DNA of 19,631 bases from Pseudomonadota bacterium (GCA_018812385.1 JAHJDU010000200.1:1-19631), one strand, 5' to 3'; positions 9,012 through 15,420 are shown, numbered from the stretch's first letter. Numbers and translations: made by a program. The notes: generated by a model not told the origin, from the sequence alone.

Positions 9012-9279
9012 TTAATTTTAACCCTGATTGTCTATAATTTATAAAGTTCTGAACTATATCATCTTGCATGATCCATATCAAGATTCAGATATGGCAAATA
9101 CCGGGCAATCGTATGTAAAACAAAAGTATCCTTAAAAACTATGTTTTAAAATGGTTGTTTTGCGTTAACCCGACCTCCTCGGTAAAACTCAGTTCAGACT
9201 TTGATATGTACCTTTGCTCATAGTCTTAGAAAATTAAAAAATTCTTTTTTAAGATTAAATCAAGATGTATAAAAATGAG
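9012..9279. other. Intergenic region upstream of radA, mostly AT-rich
   Basis: No open frame of note on either strand. It holds a 7-bp inverted repeat CCATATC (9073-9079) / GATATGG (9088-9094) with an 8-base loop, which could be an operator for radA or simply chance. A TGTATAAA at 9266-9273 on the plus strand is a plausible -10 for transcription into the structured element that follows, but the matching -35 is only a T run. Confidence 0.4.
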
Positions 9280-9412
9280 TACTGTGGTGAAGCCGGAACG
9301 GGTCAGGCTCTCCAAGTGAACTGCGTACAGCTGAATAGCGGGTGCACGATCTTCTGTCTCTTGGAGCACTGCTGATGGTCGCCTGGCTTGTGTGCTGTGT
9401 CGTTCCAGTTTA
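9280..9412. ncRNA. Candidate structured RNA or short palindromic mobile remnant (nested inverted repeats)
   Basis: GC-richer than its surroundings and built from nested complementary segments: GGAACG (9295-9300) with CGTTCC (9401-9406); GTCAGGC (9302-9308) with GCCTGGC (9381-9387, one G:U); CTCCAAG (9310-9316) with CTTGGAG (9360-9366); and an inner TGCGT (9322-9326) with GTGCA (9342-9346, two G:U). The 5' arms are adjacent, one base apart, whereas the 3' arms are separated by 14 and 13 bases. G:U pairs in two helices favour a plus-strand RNA, and a -10-like TGTATAAA lies just upstream. It ends almost exactly at the stop codon of the minus-strand oxidoreductase gene. I do not recognise a known RNA family. 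It could instead be a MITE-like insertion or a degenerate terminator. Confidence 0.4.
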
Positions 9413-10705
9413 AAAACTAGAACCGGTCATTTCCCTGTACGTGATCAACACGGATTCATTACCGATTTCACCACCTACGCCGGGAGCAGCAATGGAATCT
9501 CCAACCAGATAAAGATTTTCTATTCCCGGAACACTTGATTTCGGCCTTTTATCTTCTGTCTGGTCAATATTTACCTGAACACCATCTATCATCTGAAGCG
9601 ATGTTTCACGTTTCCAATATATGTGACTTTCAATATCCGGAAAGAAGTCTTTTATTGCCTTCCAGAGTTCATTTCTTCTCATCTTACGCTTTTCCAAATC
9701 TGTCATATCCTCAAGGGAAATAGGATAAAACATTGTCAAAAGCTGCATGCCCTGAGGGGCAATTCCTTCAGTAACATTTGAAGTAATCATCCCATAGGCT
9801 TTGGGATCGTACGTATAGAGCATGCCGTTAATATCGCTGATCTTATCCTTTAATGCAAGGTCAATAAAGACTGCTGATGTCGGAACTATGTTTTTACAAA
9901 GAGATATATATTTTGAATCAAACATCTTTTCATCAAGGATGCCGAAGATCTCCTGCACAGGGATGTTTATGACTATCCTGTCCGCAAAATACTCCTTCCC
10001 CTCAACCATTACACCTACAGCCTTTCCATCTTTAATCAACACCTTTTCTACTTTGCTGCGAAGCCTGATTTTACCACTTTTTTCAATTTCATTGGTAAGC
10101 GTTTTGTGTATCTGCCGCCATCCATGGGCGGGATATTCAGCGGAATGTCCGGTTTTAAGTATCTTTTGAATATTTCGAAAAGTCTCTCCAGCAGATGTCT
10201 TCTCAATAAAAGGACATACCATTAGGGATGCGCTGACCAGTTCGAAATATCGCCGTATTCCTCCTGTAATATTGTTTATTTCCATCCAGTCCTTAAGGGA
10301 CATGTCCATCAGTTTGTTAAACCGCCCTTTTTTTATTTTTACGAGAAGACCGAGAACTTTGAGCTTTTCTTTCAGGGTAAAAAGGCGCGTTTTGAATACT
10401 CCGGCAGGACTCGTAGGAAAAAGAACTTTTTGCCCATCATAATCAATGAGATACGAATTGCCAAGCCGCCTGAATTCTATATTTATACCGAGTTGCCGCA
10501 TGATCTTCGCAACCGGGCTTTTGGGCCCAAGACGCGTCATATGAACACCGTAATCTAATACGAACCCGTCTTTTTCATACAGGAAAGCCCTTCCACCAAC
10601 GAATCTGTTCTTTTCAAAAAGGGTGACAGTTTCACCTTCATGACTGAGCAGTGCGCCCAACAGAAGTCCATTGATACCACCGCCTATTATAATCGTCTGA
10701 GACAT
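9410..10705 (-). CDS. FAD-dependent oxidoreductase, phytoene desaturase (CrtI)/amine oxidase-like
   Basis: Flavoprotein of the NAD(P)-binding Rossmann/amine-oxidase superfamily. The N-terminal dinucleotide motif IIIGGGINGLL (residues 5-15) is followed by Glu31 (LFEK) for the FAD ribose and by GGRA (residues 37-40), as in CrtI-like proteins. The C-terminus has the FAD-closing segment NLYLVGDSIAAPGVGGEIG. The start at 10705 is chosen because AAGGA lies 6 bases upstream; a TTG at 10744 in the same frame would add 13 residues without a ribosome binding site. The length is 431 aa. No phytoene synthase or other carotenoid gene is nearby, so the substrate is unknown; protoporphyrinogen- or retinol-type activities are possible. 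It is transcribed divergently from the sensor kinase gene and may share its control region. Confidence 0.75.
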   Translation of the reverse strand: MSQTIIIGGGINGLLLGALLSHEGETVTLFEKNRFVGGRAFLYEKDGFVLDYGVHMTRLGPKSPVAKIMRQLGINIEFRRLGNSYLIDYDGQKVLFPTSPAGVFKTRLFTLKEKLKVLGLLVKIKKGRFNKLMDMSLKDWMEINNITGGIRRYFELVSASLMVCPFIEKTSAGETFRNIQKILKTGHSAEYPAHGWRQIHKTLTNEIEKSGKIRLRSKVEKVLIKDGKAVGVMVEGKEYFADRIVINIPVQEIFGILDEKMFDSKYISLCKNIVPTSAVFIDLALKDKISDINGMLYTYDPKAYGMITSNVTEGIAPQGMQLLTMFYPISLEDMTDLEKRKMRRNELWKAIKDFFPDIESHIYWKRETSLQMIDGVQVNIDQTEDKRPKSSVPGIENLYLVGDSIAAPGVGGEIGNESVLITYREMTGSSF

Positions 10706-10714
10706 ATGCTGTTC

Positions 10715-10744
10715 CTTATAAGATTGGAAGATAGTTTTTGTCAA
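10715..10744 (-). promoter_or_regulatory. Candidate promoter of the FAD oxidoreductase gene
   Basis: On the minus strand TTGACA (complement of 10739-10744) is followed after 18 bases by TATAAG (complement of 10715-10720). The -10 box overlaps the AAGGA ribosome binding site, so a transcript from it would be nearly leaderless. Either the promoter or the ribosome binding site assignment may therefore be wrong. Confidence 0.35.
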
Positions 10745-10777
10745 GAAAAGTATGGCTGGCCTAATGGTTTCTTGACA
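10739..10777. repeat. 10-bp inverted repeat carrying two divergent -35 boxes
   Basis: TGTCAAGAAA (10739-10748) and TTTCTTGACA (10768-10777) are perfect inverted copies with a 19-base spacer. Each arm contains a consensus TTGACA reading outwards, one towards the FAD oxidoreductase gene and one towards the sensor kinase gene. Confidence 0.7.
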
Positions 10778-10799
10778 GAAAATAGTATCCTGAGATAAT
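10772..10799 (+). promoter_or_regulatory. Promoter of the histidine kinase/response regulator operon
   Basis: TTGACA (10772-10777), 16 bases, then GATAAT (10794-10799; 5 of 6 matches). Transcription would start near 10806, giving a leader of about 48 bases. A 14-bp direct repeat with two mismatches, AATAGTATCCTGAG (10781-10794) and AATAGTATCTTAAG (10797-10810), spans the spacer, the -10 box and the start site. It could bind a regulator. Confidence 0.62.
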
Positions 10800-10853
10800 A
10801 GTATCTTAAGTCTAACTAATATTAATGGTACAATTTATTTTAAATAATTCAAA

Positions 10854-12275
10854 ATGTTTATAATTAACAATTTAGTCTCAGTATATACGCTTTATTTTGT
10901 ATATGGGCTGGCTTTTCTTTTTTTGGGAGCTTCCATTGCTCTTAAAGATATGAAAGCCAGCAACTTGAAAATATCAAATAGTTTATGGCTTTTGTCTCTT
11001 TTCGGATTTACACATGGTTCACACGAGTGGATTCAACTTTTCCTTCTTAGCAAAAGGCTGCAATGCTCTTATAATGAAATCTACATAATTAATATTTTAG
11101 CCCTTATTATCGTTGGACTCTCATTTTTATTTCTATTGCTGTTTGGATTGTCACTGATTTTTTCAATCAACAAAAACAAATATATCAAATGGTTAAAACC
11201 CTGTGCAATAGCGATATTTATTCTGATGTTGTTATATTTTTTTAAATTTGAATCTGATTACCAACATCTCAATTTTTTTCAAATTGCAAATAATATTTTG
11301 AGGAAAACCTTTGGATTTACTGGAAGCCTTGTTGCCAGCTATGGATTGATACTTTGTTCTAAAGAGGTAAAAAAAATCAGCCTTCCTGCCTCCAGATATT
11401 TTTTATACTCAGGTATTGGCTTTTATTTTTACAGTATTTTTGCAGGTCTTATCCCATCCCACGTTAAAATTCCGCTATTTTCAATTCCCGTTGAATTTTT
11501 CCGTGGAGCGTGTGCTGTTTTAATTACATATTTTCTATTCAAAGCCTTTAACATTTTTGATATCCTTACAAGGAAAAAATTGGAACAACAACTTAAAAAT
11601 CAAGCTCAATCGGAAAAAATGGTGTCGCTTGGACTGCTTTCTGCCGGAGTTGCCCATGAAATCAATTCGCCACTGACAAATGCTTCTCTTAATATGCAAA
11701 TGTTAAGAAGCCAGTTTAACACTACTTTAAACGATGAAAAAATTCAAAAAAAACTTGATGCCATTGATAGAAATATTGATCGGGCTTCAATGATAGCAAA
11801 AGACCTGCTTCAATTCTCCCAAACCCAGGAAACAAAATTATATCCCATGGATGTCAATCAGGTTTTGGACAGCGCTCTATCCCAATTAAAGGATAAATTG
11901 AACAATATTGAGGTACTGCTTGAACAAGAAGAACTGCCTGAAATTGAATTGAATGCTGCCAGATTGGAACAAGTTTTCCTCAATGTGATGAATAATTCCA
12001 TTGAGGCCATGGAGAATAAAGGAAAATTAATCATTAAAACAAAACAAGTTGAAAATGAAATCCTTATAATAATTTCAGACAATGGTACTGGCATTTCCCG
12101 GGGAAATTTATTAAAAGTTTTTGATCCTTTTTTCACAACCAAAGATGCAAATAAGGGAACTGGATTAGGACTTTCAATATGCCATGGTATTATTGAGCAG
12201 CATGGGGGAACAATAACACTTATGAACAATAAGAGGGGGGGAGTTGATACAATAATTAAGTTGCCGGTTCCTTGA
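10854..12275 (+). CDS. Membrane sensor histidine kinase with 7-TM input domain
   Basis: Sensor kinase of a two-component system, 473 aa. The N-terminal ~240 residues hold about seven hydrophobic segments (near 10-30, 42-65, 76-106, 113-133, 150-170, 183-203 and 215-240). There is no large periplasmic loop, so the signal is probably membrane-associated or a small molecule. A short coiled segment (KKLEQQLKNQAQSEKM) leads to the HisKA domain with phospho-acceptor His268 in GVAHEINSPL. The catalytic domain has an N box (VFLNVMNNSIEAM), DNGTGI, FDPFFTTK and GTGLGLSIC. No ribosome binding site stands out before the ATG. The paired regulator starts 64 bases after the stop. I do not recognise the 7-TM sensor as a named domain. 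Confidence 0.88.
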   Translation: MFIINNLVSVYTLYFVYGLAFLFLGASIALKDMKASNLKISNSLWLLSLFGFTHGSHEWIQLFLLSKRLQCSYNEIYIINILALIIVGLSFLFLLLFGLSLIFSINKNKYIKWLKPCAIAIFILMLLYFFKFESDYQHLNFFQIANNILRKTFGFTGSLVASYGLILCSKEVKKISLPASRYFLYSGIGFYFYSIFAGLIPSHVKIPLFSIPVEFFRGACAVLITYFLFKAFNIFDILTRKKLEQQLKNQAQSEKMVSLGLLSAGVAHEINSPLTNASLNMQMLRSQFNTTLNDEKIQKKLDAIDRNIDRASMIAKDLLQFSQTQETKLYPMDVNQVLDSALSQLKDKLNNIEVLLEQEELPEIELNAARLEQVFLNVMNNSIEAMENKGKLIIKTKQVENEILIIISDNGTGISRGNLLKVFDPFFTTKDANKGTGLGLSICHGIIEQHGGTITLMNNKRGGVDTIIKLPVP

Positions 12276-12339
12276 GTTTGTTTAATTTTTGTTAATAAAT
12301 AAACTCAATCAGGTTCGATTTTTAAAAAAGGATATAATT

Positions 12340-12993
12340 TTGAGTAAAATTCTCATTGTAGATGATGACGTCGAATACCGGGAAAACCTGAAAGAAATAC
12401 TTGACACTGCCGGGTATTCCAATGATACGGCCCCATCTGCAAAACAAGCAATGGAAAAGCTTGAAGCACAGCACTTTGATGTGATTTTGCTGGATTTCAT
12501 GATGCCTGGTATAGATGGGATCAATGCTATAGGGGAATTAAAAAGAATCAGCCCTAACTCAAAAATCATCATGATTACTGCCTTTGCTTCCATTGAAAAT
12601 GCAGTGAAGGCAATTAAAAAAGGGGCCAGTGAATATATTTCCAAGCCTTTTAAAATTGAAGCACTTCTCCTTATGATCAAACAGGTTATTGAAGAACTTC
12701 GTTTTGAAGGTGATATAAAAAAGTTGAAGCTTGAAGGAACTCTAAGTTCCCTATCAAACTCCATTCGCAGGGAGATCATTCGCCTGTTTCAAACAAACGA
12801 AAAGATACGTTTGATGGAAACTGCCCGCAAATTGGATATTGAGGATCATACAAAACTCATTTTTCATCTAAAAACGTTAAAAGAAGCACAAATTATACGA
12901 CAAGATAAAAAGCGGTCCTACCTGCTTACCAAAGAGGGCGAAAAAGTCCTTGAATGCCTTAGTATCCTGGATAATTATCTGTCCGGCAAATAA
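12340..12993 (+). CDS. Response regulator with C-terminal winged-helix (ArsR/MarR-like) output
   Basis: Partner of the upstream kinase, 217 aa. The receiver domain occupies residues 1-120, with the acidic pocket Asp8-Asp10 (VDDD), phospho-acceptor Asp52 in LLDFMMPGIDG, the conserved Thr in MITAFAS and Lys in ISKPFK. After a linker, residues ~135-217 (LSNSIRREIIRLFQT to TKEGEKVLECL) read as a winged helix. They have an HTH-like LMETARKLDIEDHTKLIFHLKTL and a wing RQDKKRSYLLT, similar in style to ArsR-type or archaeal regulators rather than the OmpR, NarL or NtrC outputs. The TTG at 12340 is preferred over an ATG at 12289 because AAGGA lies 7 bases before it and the receiver fold begins directly there. 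The function of the output domain is inferred from its pattern only. Confidence 0.85.
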   Translation: MSKILIVDDDVEYRENLKEILDTAGYSNDTAPSAKQAMEKLEAQHFDVILLDFMMPGIDGINAIGELKRISPNSKIIMITAFASIENAVKAIKKGASEYISKPFKIEALLLMIKQVIEELRFEGDIKKLKLEGTLSSLSNSIRREIIRLFQTNEKIRLMETARKLDIEDHTKLIFHLKTLKEAQIIRQDKKRSYLLTKEGEKVLECLSILDNYLSGK

Positions 12994-13044
12994 TTTATGT
13001 GAAGAATACTTCACATAAACCCTTGATTATGTGAAATATTCTTC
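12994..13044. promoter_or_regulatory. Palindromic operator plus phased half site upstream of the cytochrome operon
   Basis: A perfect 11-bp palindrome TTTATGTGAAG (12994-13004) / CTTCACATAAA (13009-13019) with a 4-base centre begins directly after the regulator's stop codon. A second copy of TTATGTGAA occurs at 13027-13035, exactly 32 bp (about three helical turns) downstream of the first, followed by an imperfect TTCTTC half. The stem is not followed by a T run, so a terminator is less likely. The sites lie at about -92 to -42 relative to the proposed cytochrome transcription start, an activator-like position. The neighbouring response regulator is the natural candidate to bind them. Confidence 0.62.
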
Positions 13045-13073
13045 TCTTGTTCCTTCCCTGTAATTTGCTTAAG

Positions 13074-13079
13074 TATAAT
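13074..13079 (+). promoter_or_regulatory. -10 box of the cytochrome operon promoter
   Basis: A perfect TATAAT with no acceptable -35 hexamer at 16-18 bases (the nearest TTGTTC, 13048-13053, is 20 bases away). A good -10 with a poor -35 behind palindromic sites suggests activator-dependent transcription starting near 13086. The inferred leader is about 70 bases. Confidence 0.5.
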
Positions 13080-13086
13080 CCATACT

Positions 13087-13113
13087 ATTTTGGGCAAATT
13101 AATTTTGGGCAAA
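13087..13113 (+). repeat. Direct repeat in the cytochrome leader, 15-bp period
   Basis: ATTTTGGGCAAA occurs at 13087-13098 and again at 13102-13113. It lies right at or after the proposed transcription start and before the ribosome binding site, so it might be an additional protein-binding site or an mRNA feature. Confidence 0.6.
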
Positions 13114-13155
13114 AAAATATTTTTGTTCAGTCTTAAAAGCTAAAAGGAGGAATAA

Positions 13156-14529
13156 ATGAAAAAAATTGTTATTTTCGGATGGCTGATTGCAATAATTTTT
13201 GTTTTTCAATTTTATGGGTGTGATCAAAATAAAGTAGGCACTATCACCCCCATTGATGAAACAGCATTGCAACAACCCAAGGACTATGTTGGTTCCACTC
13301 GATGTGGTGAATGCCATGATAAGATATACTACAACTGGAAATCAACCAAACATCCTTATAAAATATCCGAGGCCAACAAAAAAACTGTGGTGGGTGATTT
13401 TTGGACTAACAATACGCTTAAGCTTAAAGACAAGCGGGATGATATTGAAAAAGTTGTAGCTAAGATGTCTGAAAAAGACGGTAAGTTTTATGCTGAAACC
13501 TATGACGCTCAGGGAAAAATGAACCAGTTTGAAATCATTTATAATATCGGTGGAATCTGGAAACAAAGGTACCTTACCAAATTCCCTAATGGTTCCCTTC
13601 AAGTGCTACCGATTCAGTATAATATTAAAACCAGAGAATGGGTTGATTATCACGGTTTAAAAGAATTTACTCCGGATGACAGCCATTTTTGGAGCAGTTC
13701 AGAACGAACCTGGCAGAAAAATTGTGCGAAATGCCATGTTACCGGGTTTAAGATGAACTTTGAAGATGGGAAATACGAAAGTACATGGGCTGATAATGGC
13801 GCAGGATGTGAGGGATGCCACGGACCTGGAAGTCATCATGTCAACAGCCCAGACATCAAAAAACTGGATACTGTTTACAACCCGGCAAGGGATCATGATG
13901 ACAGGCGCGCGGCTATGACCTGTGGACAATGCCACAATCGTGGAAAATCCACAGATGGGAAATTTGGATATCCAAATACTTATACAGTAGGCGATGAACT
14001 TACATTCCATTACGTTTCAGTAACGCCTGAAAAAAACAAAAACAGGTTCTGGCCTGATGGCAGTTCAAAAGCCCATCACCAGCAGTTTCTTGATTTTCAA
14101 AAATCAGCAATGTCTTCATCAGGAATGAAATGCTGGTCATGTCATGATCCTCATAAACCTTTTGCCGGGAATTCATCTTCTTTAAGATTAACCGGTAATC
14201 GTTTATGCGAAAGCTGCCATACTGATGTTTCCGGCAGTAAAAGCCTGTCTCACAGTCTTCATGACAATGGAAACTGCCAGGGATGCCATATGCCTAAGAC
14301 CGCAAAATCAGCAACAACCGGTGACATTGCATCACATACATTTTTTGCAATTCCGCCAACGGCTACTGTAGAACTTGGCGGGGGCGATACTCAAAAGCAA
14401 CCTAATTCATGTAATTTATGCCATTACCACAAGAAAACACCTGTTGAAGATTTAGTTAAAGAATTCAACAAAGTACATGAAGGCAAAGCAACCTATGATG
14501 GTAAATATACATCATTGTCCAAATTCTAA
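13156..14529 (+). CDS. Octahaem c-type cytochrome lipoprotein
   Basis: Periplasmic electron-transfer or reductase protein of 457 aa. A short hydrophobic signal ends in FQFYGC, a lipobox-like site with Cys22 as the lipidation residue. Eight CxxCH haem sites are present, with first cysteines at residues 50, 190, 218, 256, 326, 351, 374 and 419. The opening YVGSTRCGECHDKIYYNWKSTKH resembles the cytochrome c554-type multihaem family. Residues 60-185 between haems 1 and 2 lack Cys and may form a substrate or partner domain. No CxxCK site (as in NrfA) occurs. AGGAGG five bases before the ATG gives strong initiation. The pentahaem gene follows after 33 bases, so the two likely form a quinol-linked respiratory operon under the upstream two-component system. 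The terminal substrate is unknown. Confidence 0.9.
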   Translation: MKKIVIFGWLIAIIFVFQFYGCDQNKVGTITPIDETALQQPKDYVGSTRCGECHDKIYYNWKSTKHPYKISEANKKTVVGDFWTNNTLKLKDKRDDIEKVVAKMSEKDGKFYAETYDAQGKMNQFEIIYNIGGIWKQRYLTKFPNGSLQVLPIQYNIKTREWVDYHGLKEFTPDDSHFWSSSERTWQKNCAKCHVTGFKMNFEDGKYESTWADNGAGCEGCHGPGSHHVNSPDIKKLDTVYNPARDHDDRRAAMTCGQCHNRGKSTDGKFGYPNTYTVGDELTFHYVSVTPEKNKNRFWPDGSSKAHHQQFLDFQKSAMSSSGMKCWSCHDPHKPFAGNSSSLRLTGNRLCESCHTDVSGSKSLSHSLHDNGNCQGCHMPKTAKSATTGDIASHTFFAIPPTATVELGGGDTQKQPNSCNLCHYHKKTPVEDLVKEFNKVHEGKATYDGKYTSLSKF

Positions 14530-14562
14530 TAACCAATAGAACAAGTGCAAAGGTTGATAAAA

Positions 14563-15138
14563 ATGAATGCTTCTGTTAAAAAAATGAGGGTACGCTTGAT
14601 TTTGGCTATCAGCATTCCAATTTTGCTGATAGTCATAGCGGTCGCTTCCAAGGCAACTATAGATTATACGACCAGACCCTATTTTTGCGGAGGTTGCCAT
14701 CTTATGCAAACCCGGTATGTATCCTGGAAGCGCTCCGCACATGGTGACGCCAATGCGACGTGCTTCCAGTGCCATTCAGACCCCGGTTTGATTGGTGAAG
14801 CTAAAGCAAAAATCAACGGGATAAAATACCTCTACTATGAGCAGATGGGATATCGTGATGTGCAAATTTTACGGGCTGAAGTTTCAAATGAATCTTGTAT
14901 GAGATGCCATGTCATTGATAAAATGGATGAAAAAATGCAAAAATTAATAAATCCTGTACAACATTCACGGTCTTCACATAAATCACATGTAAAGGATTTA
15001 AACTATTCCTGTGCCGTATGCCATGAAGATATAATGCATATCACTCTTGAAGGTGCTTCTAAAAAGGCCTGGGGATCGTGTAAAAATTGTCATAAACAGA
15101 CCGATTTCGTTCATTTAGCGGATTATAGAGTGAATTGA
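14563..15138 (+). CDS. Pentahaem NapC/NrfH-like membrane-anchored cytochrome c (quinol dehydrogenase)
   Basis: Probable menaquinol oxidase that passes electrons to a periplasmic cytochrome. It is 191 aa with one N-terminal membrane anchor (about residues 9-32). There are five CxxCH sites, with first cysteines at 42, 67, 112, 150 and 173. The first site reads CGGCHLM, placing a Met two residues after the His as in the high-spin haem of NrfH. Classical NapC/NrfH proteins carry four haems; here a fifth is present without extra length. The ATG at 14563 is preferred over a GTG at 14545 because AAAGG lies 9 bases upstream of it. It directly follows the octahaem gene and is its likely electron donor. 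Confidence 0.87.
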   Translation: MNASVKKMRVRLILAISIPILLIVIAVASKATIDYTTRPYFCGGCHLMQTRYVSWKRSAHGDANATCFQCHSDPGLIGEAKAKINGIKYLYYEQMGYRDVQILRAEVSNESCMRCHVIDKMDEKMQKLINPVQHSRSSHKSHVKDLNYSCAVCHEDIMHITLEGASKKAWGSCKNCHKQTDFVHLADYRVN

Positions 15139-15213
15139 AGCTGGACCAGAGACCATAAAAGCCGATCGCATTTACTGTAAATCAAAGTAACTCGACGGCT
15201 TTTATGGCAGCTT
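15138..15213. repeat. Large imperfect palindrome after the cytochrome operon
   Basis: An outer AAGCTG (15138-15143) / CAGCTT (15208-15213) encloses a perfect 12-bp pair CCATAAAAGCCG (15153-15164) / CGGCTTTTATGG (15196-15207). The 31-base loop contains a further palindrome, ATTTAC-T-GTAAAT. It starts on the last base of the cytochrome stop codon. No T run follows on the plus strand, so it is not a canonical terminator; it may stabilise the mRNA 3' end or be the end of a mobile element. Confidence 0.6.
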
Positions 15214-15217
15214 ATTC

Positions 15218-15420
15218 ATGCACGCCCAGCCAAAGATATTGGGAATGCCCCAGCAGCAGACGATATTGTGCTATTTACCCAAAATGCCAGCGTTGGCAAA
15301 ATGAGTAAATAGAGATTTATCCAAAGGATTTTCAGTCCCACAACTTGAGCAAAAGCACGGCTGGCCTGAACTCATGGTATGGCCACAGGCCCTGGCAAAG
15401 AAGAATGATCTAAAAGGATG
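15218..15420 (+). pseudogene. Decayed gene remnant with in-frame stop
   Basis: One frame reads from ATG 15218 through MHAQPKILGMPQQQTILCY and LPKMPALAK, then a TGA at about 15302-15304, and continues with SVPQLEQKHGWPELMVWPQ to about residue GW near 15420. The sequence after the stop looks protein-like (varied composition, normal codon use) and recalls a conserved stretch upstream of the methylase domain in some putative DNA methyltransferases. This is from memory and not certain. Downstream the frame becomes low-complexity hydrophobic sequence that is probably non-coding. A selenocysteine reading of the TGA is unlikely because neither end of the protein is complete. Confidence 0.4.

Noticed and set aside
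9280..9412. Retron, group II intron or IS200/IS605 end
   Set aside because: No reverse transcriptase or transposase gene is adjacent and no domain V-like or msr/msd-like sequence was recognised.
12994..13019. CRP/FNR-type binding site (TGTGA...TCACA)
   Set aside because: The half sites match TGTGA/TCACA, but the spacer is 8 bases instead of 6, so a canonical CRP site is not supported. A dedicated site for the local regulator is preferred.
13054..13113. Sigma54 promoter (GG-N10-GC) near TTTGCTT or TTGGGCA
   Set aside because: No GG/GC pair with the -24/-12 spacing is present; the perfect TATAAT at 13074 favours a sigma70 type, and the regulator lacks an AAA+ domain.
15302..15304. Selenocysteine codon (TGA) in the remnant
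   Set aside because: The frame is incomplete at both ends and nothing around it resembles a known selenoprotein motif such as CxxU or UxxC. Decay is simpler.
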